A stretch of 64,000 nucleotides of DNA from the NCBI GenBank assembly GCA_965226475.1, contig CBDDDJ010000004.1:1302001-1366000 (forward strand), given 5' to 3'. Position numbers and translations under genes: made by a program. This document shows, one piece after another, positions 57,376-64,000 of the stretch (positions are counted from its first letter, which is position 1; each line of letters opens with the position of its first letter). Below the pieces are notes generated by a model. The model was not told where the DNA came from. It ran no database searches and worked only from the letters and a program-made list of their open reading frames with translations. The stretch comes from JASLMY01 sp965226475. GTDB taxonomy: Bacteria; Pseudomonadota; Alphaproteobacteria; GCA-2731375.

Positions 57376-58579
57376 CTAATCGTCTTTCTGTCCATAGTTC
57401 ATCAGGCCGACGCTGCCCGTCGCCGGGCGGGCGCGGACGGCTTCCTCGTTCGGCTCCGTGCCCCAGCCGGGCGTATCCGGGATCACCAGGTGGCCGTCCT
57501 CGATCGGCGGCAGCGTGGTGAACAGCTCGTGGTCCCAGGGCAGGCGGTCGATGTCGATCTCCATGATGCGCAGGTTCGGCACGGCGGCGGCGAAGTGGGC
57601 GTTCATCATGGTCGAGAGGTGGCCGTAAAAGTTGTGCGGCGCGACGTTGACTTCGTGCGCCTCGGCCGCGGCGGCGATCTTCATCGACTGCCAGACCCCG
57701 TTCCAGACCGCGTCGACGATCGCCACGTCCATCGACTGCGCCCGGAAATAGGGCAGGAACTCGCGCAACCCCAGCAACGTCTCGCAGGAGCTGATGGGGT
57801 GCGGGCTCTGCTGGCGGATATAGGCCAGGGCGTCGGCGTTGTAGCTGTCGATCTCGATCCAGAACATGTCGAGGTCGGCGATCTCGCGAAGGATCTTCAC
57901 ATAGCCTTCCGTCTTGGCGTTGAAGTTGAGGTCCAGCAGGATGTCCATCTCCGGCCCGGCGCCGTCGCGGAACGCCTCCAGGTGCATGCGCAGGTTGCGA
58001 AGCACGTCTTTCTCGACGTTGAGGGCCGGCTGGAACGGGACCCCGAAGCCCGGCCGCCAGCCCTGGGGCGCCGTCCTGGTAAAGGAAGATGTTTGTCTTC
58101 AGCGCGCCTAAGCCCTTTTCGCGCACCTCCGCCCCCATCGCCTTGACGCCGTCGAGGTCGGTGATCGGGGGCTGATAGTAGCTCGGATGGTTGATCCTCC
58201 AGGTGGCGCAGTGCGACCAGTAGAGGCGGATACGGTCCCGCACCTTGCCGCCCAGCAGCTCATGGCAGGGGACGCCCAGCGTCTTGGCCTTGGCGTCCAG
58301 CATGGCGTTCTCGATCGCGCCCAGGCCCTCCGCCACCACCCCGCCGGCGGCCGGCCGGGTGAAGCAGTAAAGCTCGGCGAAGACCCGCTCGTGCTCGCCG
58401 ACGGCCTGGCCGACGACCCGGCCACGCATCCGCTCGATCACGCTCGTGACGCCCGGCGAACCGAAGCCCTCGTCGAACTCGCTCCAGCCGACGACGCCGT
58501 CCTCGGTCGTCAGCTTGACGAAGTGATAGTTCCGCCAGCCGGCGTCGCAATGCAGGGTTTCGATGTTCGCGACTTTCAT
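57376..58579 (-). pseudogene. Mandelate racemase/muconate-lactonizing-type enzyme, frameshifted
   Basis: Enolase-superfamily enzyme of about 400 residues in two frames. The first part (from the ATG at 58579) has FVKLTTEDGVVGWSEFDEGF and ALKTNIFLYQDG; the second has GWRPGFGVPFQPALNVEKD, DILLDLNFNAKTEGY (metal Asp), FWIEIDSYN (Glu), ISSCETLLG (Glu) and NVAPHNFYGH (late His). The frames cross at a run of four C on the coding strand (58065-58068); removing one C gives a continuous protein. So either a 1-bp insertion has disabled the gene or the read is wrong. An acid-sugar dehydratase is the likely role, by superfamily. Confidence 0.83.
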
Positions 58580-59025
58580 GTGGCCACCCCCGTTCGCTCG
58601 GCCGGGTGAGTTGTATCAGACGACCGCGCGCGGCGTCAGGGGGCCGCGGCCGGCCATGCCGGCGAGGCGGAAGCGACGTGGGTCGGGGAAGCACACGATT
58701 CAAAAATGCGGTGGGCATGGGCCTCCAGACCGGGGCGGTTGAACGGCACACCCGCCATGGCACTGGCGCGGCCGTCGACCGATCCGTGAGGCCGGACGCA
58801 CAGGTGCGCGCCGCCACCCCAGGGTCATCGATGGCCATCCGGGACACAATGTCTGCTTTCCCCGTTTCCAGGTCTGGAGTGCCCTCGGGAATTCCCGTAA
58901 CATCAGGAGATGCTGAACGGAGAATCTTGACCCATTTTCCCCTTTCGACGGCCCGCTGCAATATATCTTCAGGATTCATCATAACAGCCTAGCCATTTCT
59001 GCAATTGACTTACCTGCGCCGGGCA
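58580..59025. other. Unresolved region between enolase-type gene and serine hydrolase
   Basis: 446 bases with no supported gene. A minus-strand frame from 58982 starts MMNPEDILQRAVERGKWVKI, which looks protein-like for about 55 residues and then degenerates, so it may be the stub of a lost gene. No domain was recognised. Confidence 0.4.
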
Positions 59026-60204
59026 TTATTCGAAATGGGCATCATAAGCCGCTTTTTCAAAATCCAGGTACAGAGGCAGGGACAATTCATCGACAAAGGG
59101 GAAAATCTGGGTGGAATAGATCCCGGCGATATTCCTCGCGGGATCGATCCAAAAATACGAATTGCTCAATCCAGCCCAGAACAGGCTCCCCGGTGAACGT
59201 CCGGTGGGCGCGCGCTTGAGATTAATCATGAAACTCAGGCCCCAGCCCTTTTCCACGCCCGGAAGAAACTCTACATCGTTGGACCGGGGTGGAACCAAGC
59301 TATTCAAAGGTGCGACGCGGTTCGCGCCCATTTGATTGACGGACATCATGGCCACGGTTTCCGGCGACAGTATTTGCCCACCGTCGCACGAACCCCGATT
59401 CAAAATCATGGTCATGAATTTGGCGTAATCCTCAACCGTCGAATTGAGAAACCCTCCGCCCAAATCGAACTCCGGCTCCGGCGCGGGTGCATCCCGGTCC
59501 GGCGGCGCCAACCGGCCATCAGGCCCGCGCTGATGTACGGCGGCCTGGCGCGCCGCCATCTCCGGGCCGACCTCATAGCCGGTGCTGGCCATGCCCAGGG
59601 GCTCAAAGATATGGTCCCGCATATACTCGCCCAGGCGCAGGCCGGAGACGGCTTCGACCATCTGCCCGGTCCATTCAATGTTGATGCCGTAGTTCCAGCG
59701 GCTGCCCGGATCGAACAGCAGGGGCATATTCAGCGCCGCCAGTTTGAGCGTGTACAGTGAAGGTACGCCCGCCGCCGCTTGATAGTCTAAATATTCCCGG
59801 TTCCAGATCTCGTAGCCGAAACCGGCGGTGTGGGTCAGCAGGTGGCGCAGGGTCAGGGTGGTTCTGGCGGGGCGCAGGATCGGCGCTCCCTTGTCATCGA
59901 AGCCTTCCAGCACCTCGACCTCACCAAGATAGGGCACGATGGCAGCGGCCGGATCATCCAGGCTCAACCGCCCCTGCTCCACCAACTGCATGGCGGCCGT
60001 GGCGGTGATCGTCTTGGTTATGGAGGCAATGGAGACGACCGTATCGAGGGTCATGGCAACGCCGCCGCCTAAGAGCCGCTCACCAAAGGCGCCCTGGTAC
60101 AGCCTGCCCGCGCCATCGATAACCATCGCCGCGACACCGGGGACATCGCCGCGGTCAACGGCGCCCTGCAATAGGCGATCTATCGAAGTTTGCAGTTCGG
60201 TCAT
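59026..60204 (-). CDS. Beta-lactamase-fold serine hydrolase (2)
   Basis: 392-residue class C beta-lactamase-related hydrolase: nucleophile motif SITK (Ser61-Lys64), LTLRHLLTHTAGFGYEIWN, Tyr motif WNYGINIEWTGQ, and the C-terminal KGWGLSFMINLKRAPTGRSP with WAGLSNSYFWIDP. No signal peptide, so probably a cytoplasmic esterase. The start is ambiguous: ATGs at 60204, 60222 and 60234 are all possible; I chose 60204 because the conserved region begins shortly after it. It contains some low-GC codons (around 59775-59800). Confidence 0.88.
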   Translation of the reverse strand: MTELQTSIDRLLQGAVDRGDVPGVAAMVIDGAGRLYQGAFGERLLGGGVAMTLDTVVSIASITKTITATAAMQLVEQGRLSLDDPAAAIVPYLGEVEVLEGFDDKGAPILRPARTTLTLRHLLTHTAGFGYEIWNREYLDYQAAAGVPSLYTLKLAALNMPLLFDPGSRWNYGINIEWTGQMVEAVSGLRLGEYMRDHIFEPLGMASTGYEVGPEMAARQAAVHQRGPDGRLAPPDRDAPAPEPEFDLGGGFLNSTVEDYAKFMTMILNRGSCDGGQILSPETVAMMSVNQMGANRVAPLNSLVPPRSNDVEFLPGVEKGWGLSFMINLKRAPTGRSPGSLFWAGLSNSYFWIDPARNIAGIYSTQIFPFVDELSLPLYLDFEKAAYDAHFE

Positions 60205-60540
60205 ATTCACGTTCTTTTTCATCAGCCTGGGCATCAGCCCTCGTGCGCCGGGCCGAGAGGATAGTAGCGCACGCCGGGGCGCAATTTGGTGTAGGCGCAA
60301 TCGGCCGGATTGGCCATGTAGCCAACCACATCAGCGGATATAATGGCCGCTCACCTACGTTGAGTTTCTTCTGACGTGCCGGGAGTGTAGCGGCAGGTGT
60401 TCTGCTAATCCATGCGTGATATTCGGCGGTGCTGTGTGTCCGGTTGTGGCTGAGAGTGCGCCTGGACGCCATTTCCGCCCGACGGGGAAATCGCCCCCGA
60501 TTCGGGACACCCGCCGCTTCGCTCCGACGGGACATCGTTC
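60205..60540. other. Intergenic region before serine hydrolase (2)
   Basis: About 336 bases (240 if the longer start of the hydrolase is used). It should contain the hydrolase promoter, but I recognise no clear box, RNA or repeat. Confidence 0.4.
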
Positions 60541-61821
60541 TCAAACGATCGCGTGCGGCGTCAGGGCGCTGCCGTCCGAAAAACGCGCGAAGCGGAAGGG
60601 GGCGAGATCGAGGGAGGGGGCCGGGTCGAGCACCAGCTCGCTCACCAGGCGGCCGACGATCGGGCCCATGCCGAAGCCGTGGCCGCTGAAGCCGGTCGCC
60701 AGCACCAGGCCGTCGGGCGCGGCCAAGCGGTCGATGGTCGGGAGCATGTCGGGCGTCATGTCGATATAGCCGGCCCAGGCGTAATCGATCTCGATGTCGC
60801 GGGCGGCCGGCGCGATCTCCCGCACCTCGCCGAGGACGCGCATCAGCGTCGCCATGTTCGGTGCCGGATCGAAGGTGCGGTGGCGGGTGAGCGCGCGTTC
60901 CAGGCCGCGCTGGCTGAAGCGGCTCCAGAAGGTATCGAGGAACAGCCGGTTCAGGTGCAGTTTCACGTCGCCCCGGTTCTCCTTGAAGCCGCGCCAGTAC
61001 TGCGACAGGAGGAACAGGCTGTCGATGGTCAGGTCGTGGTCGGCCGAGCGGGTGGCGACGTTCATGGTGCCGTCGCCCCGCTGGCGGTAGGCGACGCCGG
61101 TCCAGGTCGCCATGTGGCTATGGACGGGTGCCGGCGTGGTGCGGGCGACGGAGCCCCGGATCCAGACCTGCGGCAGTTTCAATCCGAGGCCGCGCAGCAT
61201 GCGGCTGGACCAGACGCCGGCCGCGAGCACGACGATGGGCGCGCGGAAGACGCCCTCTTCGCTGGCGACGCCGGTGACGGCACCGCCCTCGGTCAGGATC
61301 TCGAAGGCGGCGCAGTTCGTGCGGAACTCTACGCCCCGGCCCTCGGCGGCGCGGGCGAAGGCGGCGGTGACCTTGCGCGGCTCGGCCTGGCCGTCGCTTT
61401 CCGTATAGACCGCCCCCAGGCAGTCGAAGCCGTTGCCGGGGACCAGCGCATCGATCTCCTCTCGGGTAAGCATGCGAGATTCGAGCCCAAATCCGCGCGC
61501 CGTCTCGACCCAACGCTCCCAGCCGCGTTTTTCCCGTTCGTCGGCGAAGGTGATCAGGTTGCCGCCCTGGATCCACTCCAGATCGGCGTTCAGCTCCCGC
61601 TCCAGCCCCCGCCAGATCCGGTTGCTCGCCATCATCAGCGGGATCTCCGCCGGGTCGCGGCCCTGCTGGCGGACGAAGCCCCAGTTGCGGCTGGACTGTT
61701 CGCCGGCGACCTCGCCCTTCTCCAGCACGCACACCCGGGCGCCACGCTTGGCGAGGTAGTAGGCGCTGGTCGTGCCGGCGATACCGGCGCCGACGACGAT
61801 GACGTCGAAGGGATCGGCCAT
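60541..61821 (-). CDS. FAD-dependent oxidoreductase (DAO family)
   Basis: 426-residue amino-acid-oxidase-type flavoprotein. The FAD motif VIVVGAGIAGTTSAYYLAKRGA is at the N-terminus, followed by SRNWGFVRQQGRDPAE; the C-terminal FAD site is GYIDMTPDMLPTIDRL and VLATGFSGHGFGMGP. It probably oxidises an amine, a secondary amino acid or a hydroxy acid. It follows the class II aldolase gene after 14 bases, so the two are likely one transcript. Confidence 0.92.
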   Translation of the reverse strand: MADPFDVIVVGAGIAGTTSAYYLAKRGARVCVLEKGEVAGEQSSRNWGFVRQQGRDPAEIPLMMASNRIWRGLERELNADLEWIQGGNLITFADEREKRGWERWVETARGFGLESRMLTREEIDALVPGNGFDCLGAVYTESDGQAEPRKVTAAFARAAEGRGVEFRTNCAAFEILTEGGAVTGVASEEGVFRAPIVVLAAGVWSSRMLRGLGLKLPQVWIRGSVARTTPAPVHSHMATWTGVAYRQRGDGTMNVATRSADHDLTIDSLFLLSQYWRGFKENRGDVKLHLNRLFLDTFWSRFSQRGLERALTRHRTFDPAPNMATLMRVLGEVREIAPAARDIEIDYAWAGYIDMTPDMLPTIDRLAAPDGLVLATGFSGHGFGMGPIVGRLVSELVLDPAPSLDLAPFRFARFSDGSALTPHAIV

Positions 61822-61835
61822 GACCGGCGGCGAGC

Positions 61836-62624
61836 CTACAGCTTGTAGTCCTGATCCCGGGCGTCGAGCCGGCGGCGGAGTGCCGCGAAGATCTGGTCCT
61901 GGACATGGACGCTTTCGTTCGTTTCATCGTCCAGCGCCTCGGTCGAATGGCGCGCCGCAGCTTCCGGCACCGCCAGGACGCCGCCCGCCGTGACCGAGGC
62001 GGCCGAGGCGGCGGCGACCTGCACGTCGCAGGCCCGCTGCAGGGTCCAGAGGCGATAGAACGCATCCGGAATCGACGCACCGCAGGCGAGCAGGCCATGG
62101 CTGCGCAGGATCATCAGGTACTTCTCGCCCAGATTTTCGACCAGGCGCGGGCATTCGTCATCGCGCGTCGTCACCCCCTCGAAGTCGTGGTAGGTGACCT
62201 TGCCGTGCAGGAAGGCGGAATAGAAGTTGGTCTGGGTCAGGCCCTCTTCCAGGCAGGCGACGGCCTGGGCCGACGTGGTGTGGGTGTGCATCACGCAGTG
62301 GACGTCCAGGCGGGCCCGGTGGACGGCGCCGTGGATGATGTAGCCCGTCTTGTTTACCGGCCAATCGCTTTTCCCCACGATATTGCCGTCGATGTCGATC
62401 TTCACCAGGTTCGAGGCCGTGACCTCGGCATACATCAGGCCGTAGGGATTGATCAGGAAATGCTCTTCCGGCCCCGGCAACTTGACCGTGATGTGGTTGA
62501 AGATCAGCTCGACCCAGCCCAACATGTCGAAGATCCGGTAGCAGGCCGCGAGCTCCTCGCGCACGTCCGCTTCGCTCCGTCCCGCATCGTGTCCGCCATC
62601 GAATTCGGCAGCCGCGCTCATCAT
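61836..62624 (-). CDS. Class II aldolase/adducin-family protein
   Basis: 262-residue class II aldolase domain. Zinc ligands are suggested by HCVMHTHTTSAQAVACL and the later LRSHGLLACGASIPDAFY; substrate-binding LIFNHITVKLPGPEEHFLIN is also present. Members include fuculose-phosphate aldolase and decarboxylating relatives. The ATG at 62624 sits after GGGGAGGG; longer starts exist. First gene of a leftward pair with the FAD enzyme. Confidence 0.92.
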   Translation of the reverse strand: MMSAAAEFDGGHDAGRSEADVREELAACYRIFDMLGWVELIFNHITVKLPGPEEHFLINPYGLMYAEVTASNLVKIDIDGNIVGKSDWPVNKTGYIIHGAVHRARLDVHCVMHTHTTSAQAVACLEEGLTQTNFYSAFLHGKVTYHDFEGVTTRDDECPRLVENLGEKYLMILRSHGLLACGASIPDAFYRLWTLQRACDVQVAAASAASVTAGGVLAVPEAAARHSTEALDDETNESVHVQDQIFAALRRRLDARDQDYKL

Positions 62625-62770
62625 CGGGCCCTCCCCATCATGCACCGTCCATGTCGGCCGCCACTATCCTCCGCCGCGCCGCCCGCGACAAGCGCGGATC
62701 GTGGCCGGCCCGGCCAGTCTTCGCTATACTGCCGCGGCGTGGGGCGTGAATCGTTAAAGGAGTGCGACGG

Positions 62771-64000
62771 ATGAGCGCGGGACGCGTGATCACCATTGTC
62801 CTTGTGGCCATGATCGGAGTGCCGTCGGGAGCGTCGGCGCAGATCAACTTCGACAAGATCTGGGGCGACATCAAAAAGGCCGGCGACAGGGCCGAGAGCG
62901 AGGAGTCGGGGGCGGAGCAATCCGCGCCGGCGCCCGCGACGGAAGCAGCGCCCGCGACCCGGAGCGAGGCCGCGAGCGCGGACGATGGGGCCACCGAACG
63001 GCCCCGCTACGACCGTGCCTGGGTGCGCGAAATGCAGGGCCGTTTGAAGGACCGGGGCCACCTCCCGGGCGCGGTCGACGGCATTTATGGCCCGGGGACT
63101 CGCCGGGCCATTCGTTCGTTCGAGCGAAGCGCCGGACTGGAGGAGACGGGGCTGCCCACGGCGACGGTGATGCGGGCGCTGCGCGAGGACGGGACCGCGA
63201 CCGCCACGCCGCCGGCCACGCGCGAGCCTCGGCGCGAGGCGGCGGGATCCGAGAGTGGCGAGACGCCGAGTTGGCGCCGGTCGAGCGAAGTGGAATCGGA
63301 ACGGGCGCCGGCGGCGAGCGAAAGCCGGAGCGGAGCGCCGGCCACCCGGGCCGCGGCGAGCCAGGGCGATCTCGCGCGCGAGGCCCGCGAACGGCTCAAT
63401 CGGCTGGGCTATGACGCCGGACCCACCGCCGGCGGTGCCGACGCGCGCACGGCCGAGGCCGTGCGGGCCTTCCAAGACGACGAGGACCTCCCCGTCGACG
63501 GGCGCATCACCCTGGCGTTGGTCCGGGCGCTTCGGGAGGCCGAGGGCGACGATCCCGATGTCGCGCCGGCACCGAGCGGGCCGGCGCCCGCGCCGAAGGC
63601 GGAAGCTCGACCGAAAGCCGCGCCGCCGGCCGAGAAAACCGTAGCCGCCGGCGCCGCGCCGGTCGCCGCGGGGGAAGATCCGCCGCCGGTGGATCCCGCC
63701 GAGGTCCTGGCCTATACCGGCTCCAACCTCGCGCTCGCCGCGCGAGTTCGCCCGTCGCCGTATCGTCACCGAAAGCACGCAATGGGACCACATCGACGCA
63801 ACTCTGCGCGACAAGCGAAAACACCGCCAGCTCAATCGAAAGAGCCGATACTTCATCTACTCCTGGACGGCGCTTCTGGAGGAGAACATCCCCTTCACCA
63901 AGGACGAGCTGCTGGATGCCTTCATCGATGCCGATGACGACTGGTCCTTCGTTCGCAACCATCACAACTGGCGGCGCGGCCAGCCCGCCCTGGTGACCGC
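62771..64000 (+). CDS. Secreted protein with two peptidoglycan-binding domains, partial
   Basis: Signal peptide ending GVPSGASAQ, then an Ala/Glu-rich linker and two PG_binding_1-type domains (VREMQGRLKDRGHLPGAVDG ... GPGTRRAIRSFERSAGL; ERLNRLGYDAGPTAGGADAR ... VRAFQDDEDLP). After a Pro/Ala-rich linker the frame must shift near 63736-63745 (a CG repeat): the +1 frame then reads REFARRRIVTESTQWDHIDA and continues open past the window end with YFIYSWTALLEENIPFTKDE. Two extra bases there would restore a single frame. GGAG at good spacing selects the ATG at 62771. Likely a cell-wall-associated envelope protein; its C-terminal domain is outside view. Confidence 0.8.

Noticed and set aside
58260..58982. 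240-residue frame upstream of the enolase-type gene
   Set aside because: Most of it overlaps the real gene in a wrong frame; only the first 55 residues look protein-like and they are mentioned in the gap entry.

Overview
This is about 64 kb of GC-rich DNA from an alphaproteobacterium, most likely of the Rhodospirillales type. That placement is inferred from gene order (small coiled-coil gene, zapA, 6S RNA, 5-formyl-THF cyclo-ligase, YmdB-like phosphoesterase), from the serC-serA-hisZ-purA block with alphaproteobacterial-type SerC, and from a DivL-type pseudokinase with tyrosine at the phospho-acceptor site. Insertion sequences and broken genes are unusually frequent.

Layout: 1-4.4 kb holds an HD-GYP phosphodiesterase and the zapA/6S/fau/ymdB block. 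4.45-5.9 kb is an IS4-family element. 6.3-9.6 kb is a CHASE-PAS histidine kinase destroyed by an IS1595 element and three in-frame stops. 9.7-17.9 kb has a lyase with an amber stop, a coiled-coil lipoprotein, a beta-propeller/di-haem lipoprotein with a partner lipoprotein, and a class V aminotransferase. 18-23.4 kb is the serine/histidine/purine housekeeping block. 23.6-26.4 kb is a dehydrogenase/isomerase/HMG-CoA-lyase operon, followed by divL. 29.2-39 kb is acyl-CoA type catabolism: CoA-transferases, MFS exporter, M20 peptidase, truncated acyl-CoA dehydrogenase, serine hydrolase, MaoC hydratase and SDRs.

The most unusual locus is 39.3-54.9 kb. One leftward gene series encodes three paralogous membrane-anchored NMT1/THI5-like binding proteins, a Cache-HAMP-PAS histidine kinase, a protein made of three receiver domains, a receiver-kinase hybrid and an Hpt protein. 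It is faced by a divergent NtrC-type sigma-54 activator, and a sigma-54-like promoter with correct GG-N10-GC spacing lies before the first binding protein. No ABC permease or ATPase is present, so I infer a ligand-sensing multistep phosphorelay rather than a transporter. Three of its genes are split by different IS families: a tandem IS1031-like pair, an IS21-type element and a second IS1595 copy.

54.9-64 kb carries a TPP enzyme, an SDR, a frameshifted enolase-superfamily gene, a serine hydrolase, a FAD oxidoreductase, a class II aldolase and a peptidoglycan-binding-domain protein that runs off the window. Several frameshifts fall in CG-dinucleotide or homopolymer runs, so sequencing error cannot be separated from real decay by reading alone.
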